From the NCBI RefSeq assembly GCF_004114535.1, contig NZ_LBJC01000033.1, positions 310,001 through 374,000 on the forward strand: 64,000 nucleotides of DNA, written 5' to 3'. This stretch comes from Bradyrhizobium nanningense (GTDB taxonomy: Bacteria > Pseudomonadota > Alphaproteobacteria > Rhizobiales > Xanthobacteraceae). Below are positions 53,281 through 62,462 of this stretch, in pieces (position 1 is the first letter of the stretch; every line of letters begins with the position of its first letter). The translations under genes and the position numbers were made by a program. The notes beneath the pieces are model-generated. The model was given only the letters and a program-made list of their open reading frames with translations. It did not search any database and was not told where the DNA came from.

Positions 53281-53517
53281 TTGCACGCCGGTCCGCTACT
53301 TCGCGATCGGCGTCGTCAGCTCTTTGTCGGGGCCGAGCTGCGATCCCTAAGGATCTGCACAGCTTCCTCCCGCGTGCCGCTGTCCGGCACTGTTCACACT
53401 GCACGCACGCCTTTGTGAGCGGCGGTTCGGCAGGTGACCGTAACGCCGGAGTGAGCCGTCCGTAGAGAGCGATGGCGAGGGCTGGTTCAATCAACGTCAA
53501 GGGAAGAAGTGCCTCAC

Positions 53518-54006
53518 ATGAGCGTATCGTTCAATGTTGCCGAGAAGGGAAGTGGCTCCTACCGGCCGCTTGCCATCCTGCGCTGGGTCATGGTCGTCAT
53601 TTTCGTCTCGTTCGGCATGCAAAAATTCACATTGCAGTCGGCGCAGGGGATCGCCCAGTTCATCACCAACTCTCCGTTCGTGTCGTGGCTGTCGCTCTTT
53701 GGCCTCAGAGGTGAGGCCTATGTTCTCGGCGTCGTCGAGTTTGTGATTGCGGCACTGCTTGCGGCCGGTGCTTTCAGCCCGATTTTGTCGGCGCTCGGCT
53801 CGCTCATGGGCATCGCCACCTTTGCGGTGACGTGGTCGTTCTTCTTTACGACGCCGGGCGTGGTCAAATGGAGCATTTCGACCGATCCCATGGCGTGGAA
53901 TCTGGCAGGCGAGTTCTTGTTCAAGGACATCGTCCTGCTTTGCGTCTGCGTCGTTCTGTTCCTGGCCTCGCTGCCTCGCCAGGGTGCGCAAACCCCGGTG
54001 GCTTAG
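53518..54006 (+). CDS. DUF417 (YkgB-like) membrane protein
   Basis: A 162-residue inner-membrane protein with four helices. The family start ILRWVMVVIFVSFGMQKFT and the following SPFVSWLSLFGLRGEAYVLG fit DUF417. GVVKWSISTDPMAW and GEFLFKDIVLLCVC also fit. The ATG 53518 is preferred; a GTG three codons before could also be used. The physiological role is unknown; E. coli relatives respond to chlorine stress. It stands alone between the catabolic unit and the HlyD gene. Confidence 0.88.
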   Translation: MSVSFNVAEKGSGSYRPLAILRWVMVVIFVSFGMQKFTLQSAQGIAQFITNSPFVSWLSLFGLRGEAYVLGVVEFVIAALLAAGAFSPILSALGSLMGIATFAVTWSFFFTTPGVVKWSISTDPMAWNLAGEFLFKDIVLLCVCVVLFLASLPRQGAQTPVA

Positions 54007-54057
54007 CCGTCGGGAGCTATCCTCGCGCGCAGCGGAACATTCCCTGAAATCGAGGGA

Positions 54058-55290
54058 TCAATGTCCGCTGAGCACCAGTGTCTTGACCGGCAACAGCAGC
54101 GCTTGAATGCGCAGCAGAAGGGCATGAACGAGCCCCGTGGCATCGACGACATGCAGGGCAAATCCCTTCAGCGCGCCGGTCTTGGGGTCCGCGATCGCGT
54201 CGTGGTTGCTGGTGTAGGCGTTGACGATGCAGGTCGAGCCTGGCGTGACGCCCTCGAGCCCGCCCTTATACAGCGGTTCCAGAAACGCCAGGATTGTGCC
54301 CGGCTGGCGCAGATTTTGCGGATCGACGAGCTGTTCGCCCGATCGAAATTGACCGGCGGCGATGTAGTCCTGAACGCCTGTGACGACGAGCGGAATGATG
54401 ACCCAGGGCTTCGAGATGCAAGTCGCTTCCGCAAGCATGCCGGGTCGCATGACCTGGGCTTCAATCTGGCCGAAGCCAGCCTGCAACGCCCGCCGGCCCG
54501 CGCCTTCCGGGATCAAGACACCGGCCGGCCGCATAATCTGATTGACGACATCGCCGGTGCGCAGAAGGAATTGCTCCACTCGTCCGTCGACGCCCGCCCG
54601 AATGGAGGTCTTGTCGAGGTCCACTTGCGCCTCTGCCATCGCGGCTTCGGCGCTCGCCTTCTCGGCCGGGAGAAGTGTTGAGACCCGGAGAGCCGAAGCC
54701 TCCCGGGCGGCGCTGGCGGCATCGATGGCCGCCTGCCGCTGATCGACGGTGACCTGGAGCTTTTCGATATCGCGCTGCGGCACGATCCCGGGATTGCGCC
54801 GCTGCAATTCGCTCTTGGTGTCGAGCTCATCCTTCGCTTGCTGCCAGGCCGCCTTGACTTCTCCGATCTGGGCTTCCGCCTTCACCACGTCGGCCCGCGC
54901 GCTGATCAGCGAGGCGTCGATCTCGGCGACCTTTCGTTTCGCCGTCTCGAGCGCGGCCTGCTGCTTGGCATTGTCCAGCCGGAAGAGGACGTCGCCCTTC
55001 TTCACAGGCGCGCTGTAATCGATGTTGACCTCCGCGACGCGGCCGGCGACTTCGGGCAGAATGGGCACGGTGCGGAAGTAGAGCACCGCCGAATTGGTCG
55101 AGGGATGATAGTAGAAGATCATGGTGATCAGCGCGACGGTCAGCATCAGGCAGCCGGTGATGCCCCACCTCAGCTCGTACCAAACCGAGAAGAGCGTGAT
55201 CTCCTTGCCGAACCGCTTGTTCTGCCGATAGCGGCGATAGAGGTAGTCCGGAAGGATTGTCACGAGCGAGCAGAGCAGAAGTTCAAGCAT
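54058..55290 (-). CDS. HlyD/EmrA-type membrane fusion protein (YibH-like)
   Basis: A 410-residue protein from the ATG at 55288-55290. One N-terminal helix (ITGCLMLTVALITMIFYY) anchors it. A biotinyl-lipoyl-like segment (VPILPEVAGRVAEVNIDYSA) follows, then a long coiled-coil hairpin (about residues 115-240) and a beta domain with DLDKTSIRAGVDGRVEQFLL. Such proteins bridge the inner membrane and periplasm in export. The partner upstream is a small membrane protein whose reading frame overlaps this start by 8 bases, as in yibI-yibH pairs. Confidence 0.88.
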   Translation of the reverse strand: MLELLLCSLVTILPDYLYRRYRQNKRFGKEITLFSVWYELRWGITGCLMLTVALITMIFYYHPSTNSAVLYFRTVPILPEVAGRVAEVNIDYSAPVKKGDVLFRLDNAKQQAALETAKRKVAEIDASLISARADVVKAEAQIGEVKAAWQQAKDELDTKSELQRRNPGIVPQRDIEKLQVTVDQRQAAIDAASAAREASALRVSTLLPAEKASAEAAMAEAQVDLDKTSIRAGVDGRVEQFLLRTGDVVNQIMRPAGVLIPEGAGRRALQAGFGQIEAQVMRPGMLAEATCISKPWVIIPLVVTGVQDYIAAGQFRSGEQLVDPQNLRQPGTILAFLEPLYKGGLEGVTPGSTCIVNAYTSNHDAIADPKTGALKGFALHVVDATGLVHALLLRIQALLLPVKTLVLSGH

Positions 55291-55720
55291 GCCCTTGAAC
55301 TCCCTCGTTCGACGCATTCTTGGTGCCGGAATTTCCGGTCGGCTCGGCTTCGGATGCTGATTGCGGCGTCTGCGGTGTTGCATCGGCGATCCGCTCTACC
55401 GAGCCAGCCATGGAGCGCAGCGGCGTGGAGAAGTCCGGCAGGTCGATCATCGCGAGCAGCAGGCCCGCGATCCAGAAGATGTGCATGTGCGTGAACAGCG
55501 AGATGAGGCCGAGCACGGCGACGATCTCGAATTGCAGCTTTTGCGATTTGTGCGCCATGCGCTCCGGAAGGCTGTGCAGCTTCCAATAGAGCGTTCCCAC
55601 CCACAACACGACGGCGATGAGGAAGATCGCCATGACGATCATCAGGCCGTCCGAGCCGTCAGGCCCAGGTACGAAGAACGGCAGATGATGAGGCGCTGCC
55701 GGATGCATTTGTTCGCTCAA
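55283..55720 (-). CDS. DUF3302-like (YibI-like) small membrane protein
   Basis: A 145-residue protein using the TTG at 55718-55720, which has AAGGAG seven bases upstream; the ATG at 55706-55708 is 19 bases away from it and so less likely. Two helices (LMIVMAIFLIAVVLWVGTLY and ISLFTHMHIFWIAGLLLAMI) flank LHSLPERMAHKSQKLQFEIV, which resembles YibI. The tail is Ser/Thr/Glu-rich. The stop overlaps the HlyD-type start, so both are made together. Confidence 0.75.
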   Translation of the reverse strand: MSEQMHPAAPHHLPFFVPGPDGSDGLMIVMAIFLIAVVLWVGTLYWKLHSLPERMAHKSQKLQFEIVAVLGLISLFTHMHIFWIAGLLLAMIDLPDFSTPLRSMAGSVERIADATPQTPQSASEAEPTGNSGTKNASNEGVQGHA

Positions 55721-55886
55721 GCTCGTTCTCCTTGGCCAGAAGAAGCCTGAGAGCCCATACTGAGGCTCGCACATTGTCGGGCATTGTTCCCCAACACCGG
55801 ACCTGCAGCAAGGATTGGATCGAGCCTGCGGTTGCGTCGATTGCTGCTGTTCTGCGGGCTTGGCGCGTTGCAAAAAATAACCAGAG

Positions 55887-55923
55887 AAAACAACCCCTTG
55901 GCTACTGTGCATGGGGTTGTTTT
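55887..55923 (-). terminator. Terminator after chemoreceptor-like gene
   Basis: AAAACAACCCC (55887-55897) pairs with GGGGTTGTTTT (55913-55923). On the minus strand the stem is followed by T-rich sequence. It is 27 bases beyond the stop of the gene at 55950. Confidence 0.8.
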
Positions 55924-55949
55924 CGCAGTTTTGAGGTCGGCCTGCGACC

Positions 55950-57026
55950 TCAAGCCCCGCAGATGATCATGCCGTACCAGCCGAGCCCGCGATAGGTCTC
56001 GTAGCCCGGCGTCGCATGGAAGGCGACCAGCGAACCGTTGCGGTCGTGATAGAAGCCGGAGCGCTGGCCGTTCAGCGAGAGCGAGATGCGCTCGCTGAGG
56101 ATGCCCTGGCCGTCGGACGCCGCGATCACGCGCAAATTCGAATCGACGAGCAGCACGCGGGCCTTGTCGCTGTCGCCGACTCGCACGCCCTGGACGATGG
56201 CGCGGGCCTGCGGCTCCCAGTCGAAATGGATGGCGAGCACGCCGATCGGGGCGCCGCTCGCCTGGCCGCCGGCGCGGACGCTGGCGCAATAGGTCGCCAC
56301 CTGAGCGTTGCCGAGCAGCGGCTGGTTCTCGACGTCACCCGCGACGTAATCGTCGCCGGAGCGCAAGCCGCGCGCCTCGCGAAACCATTTGGTGTGGGCG
56401 ACGTTTTGGCCGACGACGCGGAAGCGGTCGGCCCGGCCGTTGGCGATGACGTTGCCGTCGAGGTCGCAGAGCCAGAGGTCGAGATAGACGGTGTAGGCCC
56501 CGAGGATCACGCCCAGGCGCTGCGAGGCATGGGAAACCGCCGCGGCGTTCGGCGAGGCCGCGCAATCGACCAGGGCGGAATCGGTCGCCCACCAGCGCAC
56601 GTCGCAGGTGCGTTCATAGAGGTTGCGGTCGATCAGCTCGATGGCGTTCAGCGACAAGTCCGTCATGCGCTCGCCGCGCGATCGCTGGCTCATGCGCTCG
56701 ATCGAGGAGACGAGGTCGCCGGTCCGCTTTGTGAGCTGGGTCTCGAGCTCGCGTGCAATGGTCTCGACCTGCTGGCCGACGCCGCGCACCTCCTGCGCCA
56801 CCACGGCAAAGCCCGCGCCTTGCGCGCCGGCGCGCGAGCTCTCGATCAGCGCGTTCAGCGCCAGCATCTTCATCTGGTTGGTGATCTGCTGGATCGACTT
56901 GGTCTTGTCGACCGCGATCTGGTTGACCTCCGCGGTCAGGCGGTTGATCAGCGCGGAAATGTCGGAATCATCGTCAGCGGGTTCGGTGACGATCGGCTTG
57001 GCTTTCAGACCCAGCGCAGCAGACAT
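55950..57026 (-). CDS. Soluble MCP-like protein with C-terminal Cache-type sensor
   Basis: A 358-residue protein from the ATG at 57024-57026. Residues 50-81 (TNQMKMLALNALIESSRAGA and FAVVAQEVR) are the tip of a methyl-accepting chemotaxis signalling hairpin, placed near the N-terminus and flanked by short coiled coils. Residues about 165-355 look like a Cache/PAS-like sensor domain (WFREARGLRSGDDYVAGDV, GAPIGVLAIHFDWEPQA). No membrane helix is visible, so it is cytoplasmic. The order is the reverse of usual chemoreceptors and the signalling helices are very short. It has its own terminator. Confidence 0.85.
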   Translation of the reverse strand: MSAALGLKAKPIVTEPADDDSDISALINRLTAEVNQIAVDKTKSIQQITNQMKMLALNALIESSRAGAQGAGFAVVAQEVRGVGQQVETIARELETQLTKRTGDLVSSIERMSQRSRGERMTDLSLNAIELIDRNLYERTCDVRWWATDSALVDCAASPNAAAVSHASQRLGVILGAYTVYLDLWLCDLDGNVIANGRADRFRVVGQNVAHTKWFREARGLRSGDDYVAGDVENQPLLGNAQVATYCASVRAGGQASGAPIGVLAIHFDWEPQARAIVQGVRVGDSDKARVLLVDSNLRVIAASDGQGILSERISLSLNGQRSGFYHDRNGSLVAFHATPGYETYRGLGWYGMIICGA

Positions 57027-57303
57027 CGGGGATTTCCCTTGGCAATGAGGTCTGATCTGCAATGAACCCGGAACTAAAAATTACAGATCGAATATGATTC
57101 TTTTTCGAGGATTCCGCCTAACGCCTGCTTAATTTGCTGTTCCGCGGATTGCCCAAATGATAGTCACTCGGCGCAGCAAATCGGCAATCCACCGCTTTGT
57201 GCGGCGCGGAGATTGCAAATCCCTGGGAATTCCGGGTCAATCGTTCTGCAAGCCGGACCAACGCGATCTCGTCGGCTGCGGGCCCTCAAACCAAATGCGA
57301 CTC

Positions 57304-59145
57304 ATGACGCCGCCTGCCACCGCCTTACCTGTCGAAGCGCCGCAGGCGTTCCTGGGTGTGGCGCGCTCGCTCACCGACAAGCTCTGGCGCGATCGGCTGG
57401 ATGCCCGCGGCGCGGCCAAGGCGCTTGCCATCGTGCAGCAGCACCAGCTTCCGGAGCTGCTGGCGCGGGTGCTGGCCGGCCGCGGGGTCGATATCGACGC
57501 TGTGACCGACTTCCTCGATCCGACCATCCGCAAGCTCTTGCCGGATCCGTTCACGGTGACGCAGATGGAGGCCGCCGCCAAGCGGATCGCGGATGCCGCC
57601 GTGAAGGGCGAGAAGGTCGCGATCTTCGGCGACTACGACGTCGACGGTGCGACCTCGGCGGCGCTGCTGGCCTGGCACCTGCGCCATTGCGGGCTCGATC
57701 CGCTGATCCACATTCCCGACCGGATCTTCGAAGGCTACGGCCCCAACGTCGAGGCCGTGCGCGGGCTGGCGGCGAAGGGCGCCACGCTGCTCGTCACCGT
57801 CGATTGCGGCACCACCAGCATCGAGCCGCTCGCCGAGGCCAAGCGCCTCGGCATGTCCGTGGTCGTGATCGACCACCACCAATGCGGCCTCGATCTCCCT
57901 GAGGTCGATGCGCTGGTCAATCCGAACCGCCCCGATGATCTCTCCGGCCTTGGCCATCTCGCCGCGGTCGGCCTCGTGCTGGTGACGCTGGTCGCGGTCA
58001 ATCGCGAGCTGCGCCAGCGCGGCTTCTGGAGCGCAGAGCTGCCCGAGCCGGATCTGCTCGGCATGCTGCATCACGTCGCGCTCGGCACGGTCGCGGATGT
58101 GGCGCCGCTGATCGGCCTCAACCGCGCCTTCGTCGCCAAGGGCCTGATCGCGATGCGGCGCCGCGATCATGTCGGCCATACCGCGTTGATGGACGTGGCG
58201 CGGCTCAATGGCCCGCCGGAGGCCTGGCATCTCGGCTTCATGCTGGGGCCGCGCATCAATGCCGGCGGCCGGATCGGCCGCGCGGATCTCGGCGTGCAGC
58301 TGCTGCTGGAGGGCGACAGTGTCGAGGCCGCGCGGATCGCCGCCGAGCTCGACCGCCTCAACAGCGAGCGCCGCGTCATCGAGCAGGCGGCGGAAGCCCA
58401 GGCCGAAGCCGAGGCGCTGGCCTCGATCGGGCTGGAGGACAAGCTCGGCGTCATCGTCACGGCCTCCGAAGGCTGGCACCCCGGCGTGGTTGGCCTTGTT
58501 GCCTCCCGCCTGAAGGAGAAGTTCTCGCGACCCGCGTTCGCCATAGCCCTGGAGCCTGGCGGCATCGGCACCGGCTCGGGCCGCTCGATCGCCGGCGTCG
58601 ATCTCGGCAAGGCGGTGCGGCAGGCGGTCGCCGATGGCATCCTGCTCAAGGGCGGCGGGCACGCGATGGCCGCGGGCGTGACGCTGCGGAAGGAGAAACT
58701 CGCCGAGTTTCGCGCCTACCTCGAAAACGCGCTGGCGCAGGACGTAGCCGAGGCACGCCACGTCAACGAAATCTATATCGACGGCGCGGTCTCCGCGCGC
58801 GCCGTGACGACGGAGCTGGCGACGACGCTCAACCGCGCGGGTCCCTTCGGCAGCGGCAATCCGGAGCCCGTGCTGGCGCTGCCGGCGCACCAGCTCGTCT
58901 TTGCCGACGAAGTCGGCCAGGCTCACTTGAGGCTGCGGTTCAAGTCGGGCGACGGCGCCATCGTCAACGGCATCGCGTTCCGCTCGGTCGGCCAGAAGCT
59001 CGGTAATGCGCTGCTTGCCAATCGCGGCCAGCAATTGCATGTCGCGGGTTCGCTCTCGGTCGATCGTTACCAGGGCGTCGAGCGAGTGCAATTCCGCGTC
59101 GTCGATGTCGCGCTACCGGACCAGGGGCCATCCGTGATTAGATGA
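57304..59145 (+). CDS. recJ: Single-stranded-DNA exonuclease RecJ
   Basis: The 5'-3' exonuclease of recombination and mismatch repair. From the ATG at 57304 the product is 613 residues; an ATG three codons earlier and an extension to 57157 are less likely. DHH motifs: IFGDYDVDGATSAALLAW (motif I), VDCGTTSIE, VIDHHQCGL (motif III). The DHHA1 region has GSGRSIAGVDLG and KGGGHAMAAGVTL, and a C-terminal OB-like domain follows. All catalytic Asp and His positions seem intact. Confidence 0.95.
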   Translation: MTPPATALPVEAPQAFLGVARSLTDKLWRDRLDARGAAKALAIVQQHQLPELLARVLAGRGVDIDAVTDFLDPTIRKLLPDPFTVTQMEAAAKRIADAAVKGEKVAIFGDYDVDGATSAALLAWHLRHCGLDPLIHIPDRIFEGYGPNVEAVRGLAAKGATLLVTVDCGTTSIEPLAEAKRLGMSVVVIDHHQCGLDLPEVDALVNPNRPDDLSGLGHLAAVGLVLVTLVAVNRELRQRGFWSAELPEPDLLGMLHHVALGTVADVAPLIGLNRAFVAKGLIAMRRRDHVGHTALMDVARLNGPPEAWHLGFMLGPRINAGGRIGRADLGVQLLLEGDSVEAARIAAELDRLNSERRVIEQAAEAQAEAEALASIGLEDKLGVIVTASEGWHPGVVGLVASRLKEKFSRPAFAIALEPGGIGTGSGRSIAGVDLGKAVRQAVADGILLKGGGHAMAAGVTLRKEKLAEFRAYLENALAQDVAEARHVNEIYIDGAVSARAVTTELATTLNRAGPFGSGNPEPVLALPAHQLVFADEVGQAHLRLRFKSGDGAIVNGIAFRSVGQKLGNALLANRGQQLHVAGSLSVDRYQGVERVQFRVVDVALPDQGPSVIR

Positions 59146-59214
59146 CGCATGATCCGGACCCGAAGGGCCGCGCTAGCGCAAAGTGCGAAGCGGTTTTCCG
59201 AAAAGATCATGCGT
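59145..59214. repeat. Extragenic palindrome (ACGCATGATC type)
   Basis: A perfect 10-base inverted repeat, ACGCATGATC at 59145-59154 and GATCATGCGT at 59205-59214, encloses a partly paired centre with AAGCGGTTTTCCG. This repeat is familiar from Bradyrhizobium and Rhodopseudomonas genomes. It starts at the recJ stop codon. Confidence 0.75.
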
Positions 59215-59253
59215 AAAAGATAGCTGCCTCAAACAACAAAAAAGGGAGTGAAC

Positions 59254-60063
59254 ATGGCAGGGCAGGTTGAGGGTAAAGTCGCGCTGGTAACGGGCGGCGC
59301 CTCGGGCATCGGCGAGGCCATCGTCGAGCTGTTCGCACGCGAGGGCGCCACCGTCGTCATCACCGACATCGACGAACTGCGCGGGCCCGAGCTCGCCAAG
59401 CGCGTGACAAACGCCGGCGGCAAGGCGATCTTCCTGGAGCAGGACGTCACCAGCGAGGAGCGCTGGATCGAGATCGTCACTGAGGTCGCCAAGCGCTACG
59501 GCCGGCTCGATATCATGGTCTCCAATGCCGGCATCGGCATCGCCGTGCCCTCGATCGTTGACATGACGCTCGCTGACTGGCGCAAGCAGAACGCGATCAA
59601 TCTCGACGGTGTCTTTCTGTCGGTCAAGCATTGCCTCCCCCTGATGCGCAAGCATGGCGGCGGCTCGATCGTCATGATGTCCTCGCTGGCAGGCCTGCGT
59701 GGCGCGCCCGGCCTGTCGGCCTATTCGGCGACCAAGGGCGGCGTGCGGCTGTTCGCCAAGTCGATCGCGATGGAATGCGCTGCCGCCGGCGACGGCATCC
59801 GCGTCAACTCGGTTCATCCCGGCATCATCGACACGCCGATCTGGGGCAAGATTCCGACGGGGGCGACCGGCGCCGGCCAGAACGCGCCGATCGACCCGGA
59901 GGAGCGGGCCAAGGTCGCAACCCCGCTCGGCCGCGCCGGGCAGGCCGCGGAGATCGCCTCCGGCGTGCTGTATCTGGCCTCCGATGCCTCGCGCTACGTC
60001 ACCGGCAGCGAGCTCGTGATCGACGGCGGCATGAACGCCGGCGGCGTGCCGCGGCGGGCCTGA
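59254..60063 (+). CDS. Short-chain dehydrogenase/reductase
   Basis: A 269-residue classical SDR starting at ATG 59254 with GGGAG close upstream; a GTG two codons before is also in frame. The cofactor loop is TGGASGIGEAIVELF, then VSNAGIGIAVPS, the catalytic serine in VMMSSLAGLRG and the YSATKGG catalytic Tyr/Lys. It ends with GSELVIDGGMNAGG. It is followed by a class II aldolase gene 96 bases downstream on the same strand, and the two may act on one substrate. Confidence 0.93.
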   Translation: MAGQVEGKVALVTGGASGIGEAIVELFAREGATVVITDIDELRGPELAKRVTNAGGKAIFLEQDVTSEERWIEIVTEVAKRYGRLDIMVSNAGIGIAVPSIVDMTLADWRKQNAINLDGVFLSVKHCLPLMRKHGGGSIVMMSSLAGLRGAPGLSAYSATKGGVRLFAKSIAMECAAAGDGIRVNSVHPGIIDTPIWGKIPTGATGAGQNAPIDPEERAKVATPLGRAGQAAEIASGVLYLASDASRYVTGSELVIDGGMNAGGVPRRA

Positions 60064-60159
60064 GCCGCGCAAGGCAGGGTGGCACGCGCAGGGGCTGACG
60101 CGCAGGCCCGGCCCCTGTACAACGCGAATAGCTCCCGACCGACAGAGGTGTCCTTCGCT

Positions 60160-60957
60160 ATGGCGCACAGCCTTCACGCTTCCTCACCCGCGCCAGCGCC
60201 ATTCCGCTCGAACCGGCCGGACCTTGCCACCGATGCAATCCGCACCGCGCGCGAGGATCTGGCTGCCTGCTTCCGCATGGCCGCGCGCAACGGTTTTGAG
60301 GAAGGCATCTGCAACCACTTCTCGTCCGTAGTGCCTGGTCATGACGATCTGTTTCTCGTCAACCCCTATGGCTACGCGTTTCGCGAGTTGACCGCGTCGA
60401 AGCTGCTGATTTGCGATTTCCACGGCAACGTGCTCGATGGCGAGGGCGTGCCCGAGGCGACCGCGTTCTACATCCATGCCGAGATGCATCGGTTGCTGCC
60501 GCGCGCCAAGGTCGCCTTCCACACGCATATGCCTTATGCGACGGCCTTGTCCATGACCGAGGGCGAGCCGCTGATTTGGGCCGGCCAGACCGCGCTGAAA
60601 TTCTATGGCCGGACAGCAGTGGACCGCGACTACAACGGCCTCGCGCTCGACAACCGCGAAGGCGCGCGGATCGCCTCGGCCGTGGGTGACGCGGACATCG
60701 TTTTCATGAAACATCACGGCGTGATGGTGCTGGCCCCGACCATCGCAGAGGCCTGGGACGACCTCTACTACCTTGAACGCGCCGCCGAGGTGCAGGTGCT
60801 GGCGATGTCGACGGGACGGAAAGTGCTGCCGGTCGATCCCGCCATCGCGGCCGAAACTTACCGGCAAATGCGCGAGGGCGATTCCGAATCCGCGCGGCTG
60901 CATCTCGCCGCGATCCGGCGGCAGCTGGACGCGGAGGAGCCTCAGTACCGGCATTGA
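60160..60957 (+). CDS. Class II aldolase/adducin family protein
   Basis: A 265-residue protein from the ATG 60160; GTG 60148 is an alternative with a better-placed GAGG. The fold is identified by RMAARNGFEEGICNHFSSV, the zinc-binding HTH in FHTHMPYATALS, and a third histidine in MKHHGVMVLAP. The conserved glutamate of aldolases is in GVPEATAFYIH or nearby. Members include fuculose-1-phosphate aldolase and also non-aldolase decarboxylases. The SDR upstream hints at a linked oxidation-cleavage step. Confidence 0.9.
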   Translation: MAHSLHASSPAPAPFRSNRPDLATDAIRTAREDLAACFRMAARNGFEEGICNHFSSVVPGHDDLFLVNPYGYAFRELTASKLLICDFHGNVLDGEGVPEATAFYIHAEMHRLLPRAKVAFHTHMPYATALSMTEGEPLIWAGQTALKFYGRTAVDRDYNGLALDNREGARIASAVGDADIVFMKHHGVMVLAPTIAEAWDDLYYLERAAEVQVLAMSTGRKVLPVDPAIAAETYRQMREGDSESARLHLAAIRRQLDAEEPQYRH

Positions 60958-60963
60958 CCCCAG

Positions 60964-61069
60964 CGTCATTCCGGGGCGCGCCGCTTGGCGCGAGCCCGGA
61001 ATCCATTTTTCCGCGTCGGTTGCTGCCCAATGGATTCCGGGTTCTCGCTCCGCGAGCCCCGGAATGACG
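60964..61069. repeat. Extragenic palindrome (CGTCATTCCGGGG type)
   Basis: CGTCATTCCGGGG starts at 60964 and its complement CCCCGGAATGACG ends at 61069. Inner arms (GGAATCCATTTTT / CCAATGGATTCC) also pair. It lies between the convergent aldolase and transglycosylase genes and shares its core with 44091-44127. Confidence 0.8.
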
Positions 61070-61075
61070 GGGTGC

Positions 61076-62305
61076 TTACGATCCCTGTCGCAGCTTCGCC
61101 AGCACCTTCAGCCCGCCATAGCCGTCCGCCGGCGTGATGCCGGCGCGCTGCTGAAAATCTTTGATCGCCTTCATGGTGTCGTTGCCGACGCGGCCGTCGG
61201 TGCCGCCGGTGTCGAAGCCGGCTTTCGTCAGACGCGTTTGCATCTCCTGCACCTCGGCGAGCGTCAGTGCGCGCTCGGAGCCGGGGAAGGGCTGAATGAA
61301 AGGCGGCGCGCCGAGGCAGCGGTCGCCGAGATGGCAGATCGCCAGCGCATAGTTCATGGAAGGGTTGTAGCTCTTCACCGAGTAGAAATTCGGCCCCAGC
61401 AAGAACGTCGGTCCGCCCGCGACCGGCGTCCACATCTGCGCGGATGCGTTCGGCTGCGGGAAGGGCTGGCCGTCGGCGCGGGTGACGCCGGCCGCCTGCC
61501 AGGCCGCATAGGTGCGGCTGCCGCTCATATTGCCGGCCGTGCGAACCTCATAGCCCCAATGTTCGCCGCGATGCCATTTGCCGCGATTGACCAGATATTT
61601 CGCGGTCGATCCCAGCGCGTCGTCGGGCTTGCCGAACGGCGACACCTTGCCGTCGCCATCATAGTCGATGCCGACATTGAGCCAGACCTCCGGCATCCAT
61701 TGCGAATGCCCCATCGCGCCGGCCCAGGAGCCCTTCATCTCCTCCGGCGTGCTCCAGCCTCTGTCGACGATGCGCAGCGCGTTGATCAGCTCGGTTTCCC
61801 AATAGGTCTTGCGGCGCGGCTCGTTCCAGGCGAGCGCGGCGAGCGAGGGAAACACCGGCGTCATGTGGTTCTGCTGCACCAGGGGATCGCCATAGGCGGA
61901 CTCGACGCCCCATAGCGCCAGCAGCGTGCCGCGTTCGACGCCGAAATCGCGCTCGATGCGCGCGAGCAGTGCCTCGTTGTTCTTCAGCGCGATCTTGCCG
62001 TTGATGATGCGCCAATCGGAGACGCGGCGATTGATGTATTGCCAGACCTGCTCGTGGAATTCGGGCTGGTTGCGCATTTGCTTGAACACGCTCATGTCCG
62101 GCTCGACCCGCGCCATTGCGCGTTGCCACGTCGCGGCCGAGATCCCCTTGGTCATCGCCCGTGCGCGAAAGCTCTCGCGCCATTCGTCAAAGCCCGGAGG
62201 CGCAGCGCGAACGCCCTGGGGCAACGCGAGCAGGGCGGTCGCGCCCAGCGTGGATTTCAGCAGCGCGCGGCGCGTTTGACGGGGCGAGGAATCAGCGTGT
62301 TTCAT
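61076..62305 (-). CDS. Lytic murein transglycosylase (MltB type) with peptidoglycan-binding domain
   Basis: A 409-residue exported enzyme from ATG 62303-62305 (another ATG lies two codons earlier). A Tat-like signal (RRALLKSTLGATALLALPQG) is followed by the MltB catalytic domain with the acid Glu in LLALWGVESAYGDPLV. GSWAGAMGHSQWMPEVW matches the substrate region. The last 70 residues form a PG_binding_1 domain (EVQEMQTRLTKAGFDTGGTD, then GRVGNDTMKAIKDFQQRAG). It cuts glycan strands to 1,6-anhydro products, which AnmK in this window can recycle. Confidence 0.95.
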   Translation of the reverse strand: MKHADSSPRQTRRALLKSTLGATALLALPQGVRAAPPGFDEWRESFRARAMTKGISAATWQRAMARVEPDMSVFKQMRNQPEFHEQVWQYINRRVSDWRIINGKIALKNNEALLARIERDFGVERGTLLALWGVESAYGDPLVQQNHMTPVFPSLAALAWNEPRRKTYWETELINALRIVDRGWSTPEEMKGSWAGAMGHSQWMPEVWLNVGIDYDGDGKVSPFGKPDDALGSTAKYLVNRGKWHRGEHWGYEVRTAGNMSGSRTYAAWQAAGVTRADGQPFPQPNASAQMWTPVAGGPTFLLGPNFYSVKSYNPSMNYALAICHLGDRCLGAPPFIQPFPGSERALTLAEVQEMQTRLTKAGFDTGGTDGRVGNDTMKAIKDFQQRAGITPADGYGGLKVLAKLRQGS

Positions 62306-62462
62306 TGGCACATTCTAGCCGGAAACATGGCCCGTGCGAGGCGGTTCCTGGAACGGCTCCGTTCCACGACTTGGTGTCGACTTGGTGTCGGCTCGATAGC
62401 CCGTTTCGCCGGAACAACTGTCGCAGTCCCGCATTCCCTCCGCACGAGATGAGGAGATGAAT

